A stretch of DNA of 64,000 nt from Actinoplanes sp. TBRC 11911 (lineage in GTDB: Bacteria; Actinomycetota; Actinomycetes; Mycobacteriales; Micromonosporaceae), in contig NZ_JABBNC010000024.1 of the NCBI RefSeq assembly GCF_012933445.1, forward strand, positions 87,685 through 151,684, given 5' to 3'. Shown piece after piece: positions 24,459-32,264 of this stretch. Positions within the stretch are counted from its first letter, which is position 1. Every line of letters starts with the position of its first letter. A program made the translations under genes and the position numbers. The notes below the pieces were generated by a model. That model worked only from the letters and a program-made list of their open reading frames with translations, ran no database searches and had not been told where the DNA came from.

Positions 24459-25963
24459 TCCAGATGATCGGCGGGGAGATGCCGGACTGGGTCGAGGATC
24501 GGCTCCCGGTCGGTGGCGCCCTGTTCGAGTACATTGCCGGGCTGGTCCCGGCCGGCGCGCGCGTGCTCGTGGCCGGCCCGCACGACGACGGCCTCATCGA
24601 CGCCCTGGCCGCGCGCACCCGGCTGACCGTGCTGGTGCGCTCCCAGCCGCGGGCGATCGAGCTGGACACCCGCGGGCTGTCCGTCCTGTGCGGCACCCTC
24701 GCCAAGGTCACCGACACCGACCGGTACGACATCGTGGTCGCGCTCGACGGCGTGCGCCGGCTCTGCTCGGTCGAGGGACCGCAGCTCGACTGGGTGGAAA
24801 GCCTTCAGTCGCTGCACAAGACGCTGCGACCGGGCGGCACGCTGCTGCTCGCGGTGGAGAACGAGCTGGGCGCCCACCGGCTGGTCGACCCGTCCAGCGC
24901 CACCGCCGCGCAGGGCGACGGCGACTGGTTGCCGCTCGGCGAGTTCGACACCAAACCGGGCAACCCGACCCGGCTGGCCGAGCGGCTCGTGACCGAGGGC
25001 CTGGCGGTCGACTGGCTCGGCACGCTCTGGCCGTTCCCGGCGGCGCCGACGTTGATCGCCACCCCGAGCGCGCTGCGCAACGGCCCGGTCGACGCCTTGG
25101 CAGCGGCGACCGCGGGTGCGGTCGGCCGGGCGTACGCGAACCGCGAAGTGCTCAGTGATCCGCGCCGGCTCGCCGCCGCGGCCGTGCGCGGGGGTCTCGG
25201 CGCGGAACTGGCGGCCGGCTGGCTGGTCGTCGCGCACCGGGCGCCACGGCCGATGGCCACGCTGAACCTGCCCGCGGTGCTGTTCGGCGACGGTCCCGTG
25301 GTCGAGCTGGCCGCGGACGAGACCGGCACGTGGGTGCGCCGGCTGGTCCGCGAGGATCCCGATCGCGAGACGACCGCGGCGACCGGGCCGCTGCCGGCCG
25401 GACGGCTCCTCGAGGAACTGCTGCTCACCGCCTGCCTGCGGCACGACCTGCCATTGGTACGCCGGTTGCTCGCCGGATGGATGACCGCTTTGCCGCGCTC
25501 GGCTGCCGACAACGTGGTGGTGCACGGCGACGCGTACGCGGTGCTCGACCCGACCGTCCCGGCGCAGGGCGACGTGCTGCGCCAGTTCGCGCATACGCTG
25601 CTCGGCGGCGGGTACGCCCACCCATGGCCGGCCGCGACCGACGTGGCGACGCTTACTTCTTTACTGCACGGCGCGGCCGGGCAGCCCGGGGTCATCGCGG
25701 ACATTTCGCCCGCTGAGGACGAGCCGCTCCCCGATTCGCGGCGCGAGCACGACGAGCAGCTGCGAGCACTGCGCAGGCAGGTGGCGGACGCCGCGTCACG
25801 TGCGCAATGGTTCGAACGTGAGATCGAACGCCGGGACAGAGAACTTCGTAAACTTCGCCTGCAGACCGCCGCGTTCAGCGGCACGGTGGGTTTCCGCGCC
25901 GCCAAGATCAGCTACGGCGTAGCCCGCAAGGTCCGCAATCGCCTCCGTAAAGGACTTTCATGA
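24455..25963 (+). CDS. Degenerate methyltransferase-fold protein, copy 2
   Basis: The product is 502 residues. The N-terminal domain (about 25-180) has RVLVAGPHDDGLIDALAA, DRYDIVVALDGVRRLCSVEG and LRPGGTLLLAVENELGAHRL, a class I SAM-methyltransferase layout with an atypical glycine motif. The middle has NREVLSDPRRLAAAAVRG and NVVVHGDAYAVLDP. Residues about 425-475 form a heptad-like coiled coil rich in Arg/Glu/Gln, and the C-terminal tail is basic and could bind the membrane. It is paralogous to the 7889-9703 product, which lacks the same coiled coil. Start and stop overlap both neighbours (GTGA and ATGA). The function is unknown; roles in O-methylation or in scaffolding the transferase are possible. 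Confidence 0.65.
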   Translation: MIQMIGGEMPDWVEDRLPVGGALFEYIAGLVPAGARVLVAGPHDDGLIDALAARTRLTVLVRSQPRAIELDTRGLSVLCGTLAKVTDTDRYDIVVALDGVRRLCSVEGPQLDWVESLQSLHKTLRPGGTLLLAVENELGAHRLVDPSSATAAQGDGDWLPLGEFDTKPGNPTRLAERLVTEGLAVDWLGTLWPFPAAPTLIATPSALRNGPVDALAAATAGAVGRAYANREVLSDPRRLAAAAVRGGLGAELAAGWLVVAHRAPRPMATLNLPAVLFGDGPVVELAADETGTWVRRLVREDPDRETTAATGPLPAGRLLEELLLTACLRHDLPLVRRLLAGWMTALPRSAADNVVVHGDAYAVLDPTVPAQGDVLRQFAHTLLGGGYAHPWPAATDVATLTSLLHGAAGQPGVIADISPAEDEPLPDSRREHDEQLRALRRQVADAASRAQWFEREIERRDRELRKLRLQTAAFSGTVGFRAAKISYGVARKVRNRLRKGLS

Positions 25964-26685
25964 CGACCCTCGGCATAATCCAGGCCCGCATAAATTCCTC
26001 GCGGCTGCCCGGCAAGGTGTTGCGCCAGCTCGGCGGCGGGACGGTGCTCGCCCGGGTGGTCCGGGCCGCGCGGGCCAGCGGCGTGCTGGACGAGCTCGTG
26101 GTGGCCACGACCGTCGAGGCGGCGGACGACGCGGTGGTCGCCGAGTGCGAGGCCATCGGCGTACCGGTGTACCGCGGCCCGGTCGACGACGTGCTGGCCC
26201 GGTTCCTCGGCGTGCTCGACGACATCGACAGCGACGTGGTCATGCGTTTCACCGCGGACAGCCCGATGCTCGACCCCGAGCTGATCACCCGGGTCCACCA
26301 GGTGTTCACGGCGTCCGGCGCGGACTACATGACAACTTCCCTCAGCCGTACGCTTCCGCTGGGTCTCGACGTCGAGGTGGTGCGCACGCCGGTGCTCCGC
26401 ATGATCGACGCGCTCGCCACCGACCATCACCGCACCCACGTGACGTCATACATCTACACGCACTCCGAGGAGTTCGACGTGCTCGGGCTGACCCTGCAGC
26501 CCGACCTGTCGCACCTGCGGCTCACGCTCGACACGCAGGACGACTGGAAGCTGATGGAGGCCATCGTCGAGCGGTTCGGCGACGAGCCGGTCTCGATCCG
26601 CGCGCTGGCCGGTTTCCTGGACGGGCGCCCGGATCTCATCGAACTGAACGCACACGTACTGCAGAAGGCACTCGTCCAAGCATGA
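25960..26685 (+). CDS. pseF: CMP-pseudaminic acid cytidylyltransferase (PseF/SpsF family)
   Basis: The 241-residue nucleotidyltransferase opens GIIQARINSSRLPGKVLRQL, the nucleotide-binding block of the SpsF/PseF branch. MRFTADSPMLDPELI supplies the metal-binding acidic residues, and HHRTHVTSYIY plus LRLTLDTQDDWKL are also family blocks. PseF activates pseudaminic acid with CTP. The SpsF group also includes spore-coat cytidylyltransferases, but the complete pse set here supports PseF. The ATG overlaps the upstream stop. Confidence 0.85.
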   Translation: MTTLGIIQARINSSRLPGKVLRQLGGGTVLARVVRAARASGVLDELVVATTVEAADDAVVAECEAIGVPVYRGPVDDVLARFLGVLDDIDSDVVMRFTADSPMLDPELITRVHQVFTASGADYMTTSLSRTLPLGLDVEVVRTPVLRMIDALATDHHRTHVTSYIYTHSEEFDVLGLTLQPDLSHLRLTLDTQDDWKLMEAIVERFGDEPVSIRALAGFLDGRPDLIELNAHVLQKALVQA

Positions 26686-26722
26686 ACCAGGCAAACACCA
26701 CACGCGCGGGGGCGGGCCCGGC

Positions 26723-27742
26723 GTGACAGTGGTCGGAATCCGCTGCGATGCCGGTCCCCGCACCGGCGTCGGGCATCTCGTTCGTTGTGTGGCACTGGCC
26801 GAGGAACTGGTGGCGCGCGGCGTCGGCGTGCGCTTCCTGGCCGACCTCGGCGGCGTGGAGTGGGCCGAGGCGCAGCTCACCCAGCGGGGACTCCCGTGGA
26901 ACCCGGCGCCGTTCGACCCGGTCGGCCTGGTCGCCGCCGCCGAGCGGCTCCGGCTGGACGCGCTCGTCGTCGACTCGTACACGTTGCCGTCGCAGCACAC
27001 GGTGGCGGTCCGCAAGACCGGCCGGCCGGTACTGGCCATCGTGGACGGTGAGTTCCGCGGGCAGACCGCCGACATCTACGTCGACCAGAACCTCGACGCG
27101 CACATCGAGGTCCCCGGGGCGCTGGGTCTGGCCGGGCTCGACTACGCCCTGCTGCGCGGCTCGGTGCGCCAGTTGCGGCCGCTTTCGGCGCCGGTGCACT
27201 CCGCGACGCGTACGCCCAAGGTCGTGGCCTTTTTCGGCGGCACCGACGCCTACCATGCCGCACCGCAGGTCGCCGCACTGCTCGCCCGGACCGGGGTGCC
27301 GTTCGAGGCCACGATCGTCGGGGCGACCGAGGAGCTGCGCCGCGAGCTGAGCGCGATCACGCCGTCGGCGGGCCAGCGCTTCGAGATCATCGCGCCGACC
27401 GACGACCTGCCGAAGCTGCTCGCCGAGGCCGACCTCGCGGTCAGCGCCAGCGGCACGTCGACCTGGGAGCTGCTCTGCCTGGGCCTGCCGTCCGCGCTGG
27501 TCTGGGTGGTGGACAACCAGATCCTCGGGTACGACCGGACTATTGCGCGCGGGTACGCGGCCGGCATCGGGCAGCTCGGCCACCTGAGCGACGACTCGTT
27601 GACGACGCTGCGCGAGCTGCTGACCGACGCCGACCTGCGCACGTCGCTGGCGGCGAAAGCGTGGGCGGCGGTGGACGGCCGCGGGGTGGAGCGGGTGGCC
27701 GACGCGTTGCTGGGCTTGGAACGGATGCGGGCGGCCTTATAG
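26723..27742 (+). CDS. pseG: UDP-sugar hydrolase PseG
   Basis: The 339-residue GT-B-fold hydrolase removes UDP from UDP-2,4-diacetamido-2,4,6-trideoxy-beta-L-altrose before the PseI step. GVGHLVRCVALAEEL holds the presumed catalytic His18. VVDSYTL, VAFFGGTDA and the MurG-like SASGTSTWELLCLGLPSALV also match. It starts at GTG 26723, 37 bases after pseF, and its 3' end overlaps a convergent acetyltransferase gene by 6 bases. Confidence 0.9.
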   Translation: MTVVGIRCDAGPRTGVGHLVRCVALAEELVARGVGVRFLADLGGVEWAEAQLTQRGLPWNPAPFDPVGLVAAAERLRLDALVVDSYTLPSQHTVAVRKTGRPVLAIVDGEFRGQTADIYVDQNLDAHIEVPGALGLAGLDYALLRGSVRQLRPLSAPVHSATRTPKVVAFFGGTDAYHAAPQVAALLARTGVPFEATIVGATEELRRELSAITPSAGQRFEIIAPTDDLPKLLAEADLAVSASGTSTWELLCLGLPSALVWVVDNQILGYDRTIARGYAAGIGQLGHLSDDSLTTLRELLTDADLRTSLAAKAWAAVDGRGVERVADALLGLERMRAAL

Positions 27743-28240
27743 CTCGCGTCGCATGCCCAGCCGGGGCCATTCGTCGAGGCCGTGCGCGGCCTCCTCGGCC
27801 CGGATCGCCCGCAGCCCCGGCGTCAGCTCGTCCTCGGTGAGCCGCCGGAAACCGAGCCGCTCGTAGTAGGGCGCGTTCCAGGCCACCTCGGCGAACGTGG
27901 TGAGGGTGAGGGCGGCGGATCCCCGCTCCCTCGCCCACCCGGCCACGTGCTCGATGAGGGCGGCGCCGATGCCCCGGCGGGCGTACCCGGGATGCACCGA
28001 GACCTGCTCGATGTGCACGACCTGGTCCACCCAGAGCGCGATGAGATACGCGACGACCTGCTCGTTCGCGTCGGTGGCCACCCAGGCGCGCCCGTCCCGC
28101 TGGTATGCGAGCAGCTCGGCCGCGGGCAGCGCCTCATCGCCGGCGACCTTGTCCATCCCGACGTCCGCGAACGCCCGCCCGGCCGCCACCTCGATCAGCC
28201 GCATAACCGCCACGTCCGCGGCCCGAGCCACCCTGATCAA
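27737..28240 (-). CDS. GNAT-family acetyltransferase
   Basis: The product is about 167 residues with IRVARAADVAVMRLIE at the start and the acetyl-CoA loop VSVHPGYARRGIGAALIEH. The C-terminal APYYERLGFRRLTEDEL completes the GNAT fold. The substrate is unknown; small-molecule or protein N-acetylation are both usual. TTG 28240 overlaps the hipA stop and follows GGAGG closely; GTG 28264 is the alternative. It appears to be the third gene of the hipBA transcript. Confidence 0.82.
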   Translation of the reverse strand: MIRVARAADVAVMRLIEVAAGRAFADVGMDKVAGDEALPAAELLAYQRDGRAWVATDANEQVVAYLIALWVDQVVHIEQVSVHPGYARRGIGAALIEHVAGWARERGSAALTLTTFAEVAWNAPYYERLGFRRLTEDELTPGLRAIRAEEAAHGLDEWPRLGMRREL

Positions 28241-29529
28241 CGCACCTCCAACGCGCGCCGGCACTTCTCGGCATGCTCGGCGACGCGACCGGCGAGGCGA
28301 TCCGGCAGCTCTGAGTCGAGAGCCTTGACCGTCGCATCGTCGGCGGCCGCGCGGAATGCCGCGGGCAGGCGCTCCGCCAGCCGGTCCACCCGCTCGACCG
28401 TACGGTCCGGGTCAAGCCGATTTCGCTCCGCGAAGGCCCGCCAGTGGCGCCCGGTTATCCCCTCGACCCGATACTCCGAGCCGATCTTCATGGCCAGCCG
28501 CAGCCGCGGCAGATACATCTCGTCGTACGGCAGACTGCTCGCCACGTCATACAAAGGCGCGAGCCGGATCTGATCGGCGGTGAGCAGCAGCGAGAAGTTC
28601 TTCGCGTGGGCGTCTGTGCCGGCGATGATCCAGTTGAGGGCCAGCGCATCCACGAACCGCTCGATGTCGAGATCCGCCACGGTCGGCGGCCTGATGGTGT
28701 CGCGCATCAGCCTGATGATCTGCTCGGGTGTCGGGCCGCCTTCGCTCTGGTATTTCGTCGCCGGCGGAATCCCCAAGGTCTGGCACATATCTTCCTGGTG
28801 GAGGCGTCGTACGATTCCGCTGCCACCGGGGAAACGGTCGTAGCGATCGACGACGACGGCGCGCTCGCCCGCGAAGGACAGCACCCGGGACGAGGCCGCT
28901 AATATTCCGACGCTGCGGGCGGCCTGTAGACACAGGTGCTCGTTCAGGTCGTGGTCGTCAAGCCCGGCGATGGCCGGCTTAAGAATGTGTGTGGTCGGTA
29001 TCGCACCGGACGGATCGCCCCAACGGCCGGTCGACGCATCGTGGTGGAGTGCCGTTTTTGCCTGCGCACCCGCCAGGCTGAACTGGCCCGTGCCGGCCAG
29101 ATGCCACGCCGACGGATCACGGCGGAGCGCCCTCAATCGTTCGGCCACACCCTCCTCGGTGAGCCACGCGACCGATCCGGTCCGGGCGAGTAGACCCTCC
29201 ACACGATCGGGCAACGCGAACTGGACAGCCCCGGCGCAGTCCTCTCCCACGTGGCTCAGCAGCGCGAACGGATTCCCCGACGACACTTGAAACTCGCGGC
29301 CCCAACGGTCCAGGACGGCTTCGTTGTCCGGGAGAAGTCCCTGGCAGAAGGCACGGATGACGGGGTCGTCGTGCTCGGCAACGGCGAGCGGCATCGACAA
29401 TGACAGCGGGAGAGCGTCGGCCGCCAATCGATAGTCGGAATCATAGGTAAGCGTTAGCTTTCCGCCCTTGCCTTGGCGCAGCTCACCCACGTGCCTGCCA
29501 CCGAGCAGAACGATCATGGCGGTCGTCAT
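28237..29529 (-). CDS. hipA: HipA-family serine/threonine kinase toxin
   Basis: The 430-residue protein has the complete HipA layout. The N-terminal subdomain contains VGELRQGKGGKLTLTYD and QGLLPDNEAVLDRWG. The ATP-binding loop is FSLAGAQAKTAL, the catalytic block is NWIIAGTDAHAKNFSLLL, and the metal-binding aspartate is in PLYDVASSLPY. Family members phosphorylate a tRNA synthetase or related target and cause growth arrest when not held by HipB. All key residues are present, so the toxin looks intact. Its ATG overlaps the hipB stop (ATGA). Confidence 0.92.
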   Translation of the reverse strand: MTTAMIVLLGGRHVGELRQGKGGKLTLTYDSDYRLAADALPLSLSMPLAVAEHDDPVIRAFCQGLLPDNEAVLDRWGREFQVSSGNPFALLSHVGEDCAGAVQFALPDRVEGLLARTGSVAWLTEEGVAERLRALRRDPSAWHLAGTGQFSLAGAQAKTALHHDASTGRWGDPSGAIPTTHILKPAIAGLDDHDLNEHLCLQAARSVGILAASSRVLSFAGERAVVVDRYDRFPGGSGIVRRLHQEDMCQTLGIPPATKYQSEGGPTPEQIIRLMRDTIRPPTVADLDIERFVDALALNWIIAGTDAHAKNFSLLLTADQIRLAPLYDVASSLPYDEMYLPRLRLAMKIGSEYRVEGITGRHWRAFAERNRLDPDRTVERVDRLAERLPAAFRAAADDATVKALDSELPDRLAGRVAEHAEKCRRALEVR

Positions 29530-29789
29530 GATGGTCCACCCACCGCGCGCAGATAGGCGTCGAGATCGATCTCCGGTTCGGGGGCGACGCCGACCTCGAA
29601 GGACAGGCCGAGGGCGGAGATCAGCTGGATTACCAGGCCCACCTCCGCAGTCGGCTTGCCGGACTCGAAATCGGACAGCCAGCGACGACTCACTCCCGCT
29701 CGGCGTGCGGCTTCCGACTGGTTAAGACCGACTTCGCGGCGTCGGCTGCGCACGTAAAGACCCAGGTCTCGGGCATTCAACAGCCGCAT
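29526..29789 (-). CDS. hipB: HipB-like XRE antitoxin/repressor
   Basis: The 87-residue protein has a Cro/CI helix-turn-helix (LGLYVRSRRREVGLNQSEAA, then GVSRRWLSDFESGKPTAEVG). The ATG at 29789 follows AGGAGGTGAC, which is better than an upstream GTG/ATG. HipB proteins bind HipA and repress their own operon by binding palindromes upstream. Four such palindromes lie at 29805-29910. Confidence 0.9.
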   Translation of the reverse strand: MRLLNARDLGLYVRSRRREVGLNQSEAARRAGVSRRWLSDFESGKPTAEVGLVIQLISALGLSFEVGVAPEPEIDLDAYLRAVGGPS

Positions 29790-29804
29790 GTCACCTCCTA
29801 TTTT

Positions 29805-29910
29805 GTGCACGTACATGCACATCGTATCAGTTGCGCACGTACGCGCTCAGAGAACAGCCTGAGAACGTACGCGCTCAAACCCGATGATGAGAACGTACGT
29901 GCGCATCATC
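29805..29910. promoter_or_regulatory. Four hipBA operators in a 28-bp array
   Basis: Four near-palindromes centred on GTAC lie upstream of hipB: GTGCACGTACATGCAC (29805-29820), GCGCACGTACGCGC (29833-29846), GAGAACGTACGCGCTC (29861-29876), and a long one (29883-29910) with arms GATGATG and CATCATC around a central ACGTACGT. Their centres are 29812.5, 29840.5, 29868.5 and 29896.5, exactly 28 bp apart. A possible minus-strand -10 (TACGAT, 29822-29827) lies between the first two. The fourth box is about 75 bp from the divergent exporter gene and may control it as well. Confidence 0.85.
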
Positions 29911-29985
29911 GATGAGGTGAGGGACACGCAAAAGGGGAGATCGGCTCGTCGGATCGCATGATCGGTGCGGCGTACTGTCATCGGC

Positions 29986-31464
29986 ATGGATGGGGTCCGC
30001 TATCGCACCGCGGCCGGCCGCTGGGTGCTCTTCGCTACGGTGCTCGGCTCCAGCCTGGCCTTCATCGACTCCACGGTGGTCAACATCGCGCTGCCGATGA
30101 TCGGCCGCGGCCTCGACGCCGGTTCCGCGGGGCTGCAGTGGACCATCAACGGGTACGCGTTGAGCCTCGCCGCCCTGATCCTGCTCGGCGGCTCGCTCGG
30201 CGACCGTTTCGGCCGTAAGCGGATCTATCTGCTCGGCGTGGCCTGGTTCGCGGCGGCGTCGCTGCTCTGCGGCCTCGCCCCGAACGTGGAGTTCCTGGTG
30301 GGCGCCCGCATCCTGCAGGGCATCGGCGGCGCCCTGCTCACCCCGGGCGCGCTCGCCATCCTGGAGGCGTCGTTCGTCCCGGAGGACCGCTCCCGCGCGA
30401 TCGGCGCCTGGTCCGGCCTCGGCGGCATCGGCGGCGCGCTCGGCCCGTTCCTCGGCGGCTGGATCGTCGAGGCCGCGAGCTGGCGCTACATCTTCCTGAT
30501 CAACGTGCCGCTCGCCGCCGCGGTGCTCTGGGTGACCGCCCGGCACGTGCCGGAGTCGAAGAATCCGGACGCGGCGCAGAAGCTCGACGTGATCGGGGTG
30601 GTGACCGGGGCGGTCGGCCTGGCCGGGCTCACCTACGGCTTCACCGCGTGGACCGCGAACGGCCCGGGCGATCCGATGGTGGTGGCCGCGCTCGCCATCG
30701 GCGTGCTCGGCATGGTCGCCTTCGTCTGGAACGAGCACCGGTCGCCGCATCCGATGCTGCCGCTGAACGTCTTCAAGACCCGGGCGTTCACCGGCGCCAA
30801 CGTGGTCACCTTCCTGGTCTACGCGGCCAACGGCGGCGTCTTCTTCCTGGTCGTGCTCAACCTTCAGGTGGTGGCCGGGTACAGCCCGCTGATCGCCGGG
30901 ATCGCGTTACTGCCGATCACGCTCATCATGCTGGGGCTGTCCGCCCGCTCGGGCATGCTCGGGCAGCGGATCGGGCCGCGCATCCCGATGACCGTGGGCC
31001 CGTTGATCTGTGCGGTCGCGCTCGCCTGGATGGCGATGATCGGACCCGGCGCCTCGTACGCGACCGACGTCCTTCCGCCCGTGATCATCTTCGGCCTGGG
31101 CCTGGCCGCTCTGGTCGCGCCGTTGACCGCGACCGCGCTCGGCTCCCTCCCGGACGCGTTCGCCGGCATCGCCTCCGGGGTCAACAACGCGGTGGCCCGG
31201 GCGGCCGGCCTGCTCGCGGTCGCCGTCCTGCCGCTCGCCGCCGGGCTGGGCGCGGGCGAGCTCACCGACGCGAACCAGCTGCATCCGGTCTACCGCAACT
31301 CGATGCTGCTCTGCGCCGCGCTGATGGTGGCCGGTGGTGTCGTGGCGGCGATCCTGGTGCCGACGCGTTTACCGTCGAAGTCGCCGGTCAAGTCGTTCTG
31401 CGACCCGTGTGCGCCGCCGGTGCACCCGCGCGAGACGGAAACCGTCAAATCATCCCAGCCCTGA
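29986..31464 (+). CDS. DHA2-family MFS drug exporter
   Basis: The product is about 492 residues with fourteen membrane helices. Motifs are LGSSLAFIDSTVVNIALP (helix 1), GSLGDRFGRKR (motif A) and the motif-C-like GLGGIGGALGPFLGGWI. These mark proton-coupled 14-helix multidrug exporters. A basic, cysteine-containing tail follows the last helix. ATG 29986 is chosen; TACTGT at 29973-29978, seven bases upstream, could be the -10 of a leaderless transcript. GTG 29965 is the alternative. It diverges from hipBA and its end overlaps the convergent regulator gene by 20 bases. Confidence 0.87.
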   Translation: MDGVRYRTAAGRWVLFATVLGSSLAFIDSTVVNIALPMIGRGLDAGSAGLQWTINGYALSLAALILLGGSLGDRFGRKRIYLLGVAWFAAASLLCGLAPNVEFLVGARILQGIGGALLTPGALAILEASFVPEDRSRAIGAWSGLGGIGGALGPFLGGWIVEAASWRYIFLINVPLAAAVLWVTARHVPESKNPDAAQKLDVIGVVTGAVGLAGLTYGFTAWTANGPGDPMVVAALAIGVLGMVAFVWNEHRSPHPMLPLNVFKTRAFTGANVVTFLVYAANGGVFFLVVLNLQVVAGYSPLIAGIALLPITLIMLGLSARSGMLGQRIGPRIPMTVGPLICAVALAWMAMIGPGASYATDVLPPVIIFGLGLAALVAPLTATALGSLPDAFAGIASGVNNAVARAAGLLAVAVLPLAAGLGAGELTDANQLHPVYRNSMLLCAALMVAGGVVAAILVPTRLPSKSPVKSFCDPCAPPVHPRETETVKSSQP

Positions 31465-32062
31465 GCGCGTACGCCACCGCGTGCGACCGGTTGCGCAGCT
31501 TCAAGCGATGCGTGACCCCGTAGATCACGTTCTTCACCGTGCGCTCCGAGTAGCAGAGCTTCCCGGCGATCTCGTTGGTGTCGAAGCCGTCCGCCATCAG
31601 CCGGAGCACGTCGATCTCGCGCGGGCTCAGCCCCGAACCGTTGCGCGGCGCGAGCATCTCCCGCTGCATCCGCTCGACGTGCTTGAGCAGCTCACCGACC
31701 AGATTGGGCGGTAGCACCCCACCCCCGGCGGCGGCCGCCCGGACGCTGTGCGCGAGCCGTTCGGCGGTCACCGCGCCGCGCGGCAGGATCGCCACCACCC
31801 GGCACTCGACGGCGACGAGCAGGTCGGCCTCGGTGATCTCCTGGGTCACCAGCACGACCGGGGCGCCGACGTCGCCGAGGGCCCGGCGCAACGCCGCGAC
31901 CACGTCGGTGCTGAGCCGTTCGGCGGCGACGACCAGCACGTCGGCGTCGTTGCGCTGGCTGGTGCGCAACACGGTGAAGTCGGGTCGGAACTGCAACAGG
32001 GCGACGAGTCCGGCATGGCTCACCGGGTCCATCGCCTGAACCGCGATCCGGATCTGTTCCAT
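31445..32062 (-). CDS. Atypical NarL-type regulator with degenerate receiver
   Basis: The 205-residue protein has the LuxR helix-turn-helix in its C-terminal third (LSPREIDVLRLMADGFDTNE, then ERTVKNVIYGVTHRLKL). The N-terminal domain has the receiver outline, but the phosphoacceptor segment reads ADVLVVAAERL with no aspartate and the lysine position reads AILPRG. It should therefore not be controlled by aspartyl phosphorylation; ligand binding or constitutive activity is more likely. No partner kinase is adjacent. It diverges from the SARP-type regulator. Confidence 0.82.
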   Translation of the reverse strand: MEQIRIAVQAMDPVSHAGLVALLQFRPDFTVLRTSQRNDADVLVVAAERLSTDVVAALRRALGDVGAPVVLVTQEITEADLLVAVECRVVAILPRGAVTAERLAHSVRAAAAGGGVLPPNLVGELLKHVERMQREMLAPRNGSGLSPREIDVLRLMADGFDTNEIAGKLCYSERTVKNVIYGVTHRLKLRNRSHAVAYALRAGMI

Positions 32063-32264
32063 GCGAGCAGTGTCGGGAACGGTTCTTCACAGAACCTTCA
32101 GGGATCCTTCATCGCCGGCGCGCGGCCGATAGACCAGTTGATCAGATGTCTCGATGCGTGGGAAGGCGTCCCGGCGCAACGGTGCCCGTCCATCCGCTTT
32201 GTGTTATCCATTGACACCCGGTCCGTCTCCCGTGAAGTTGACAGACATCGACCCGGGAGGCCGC

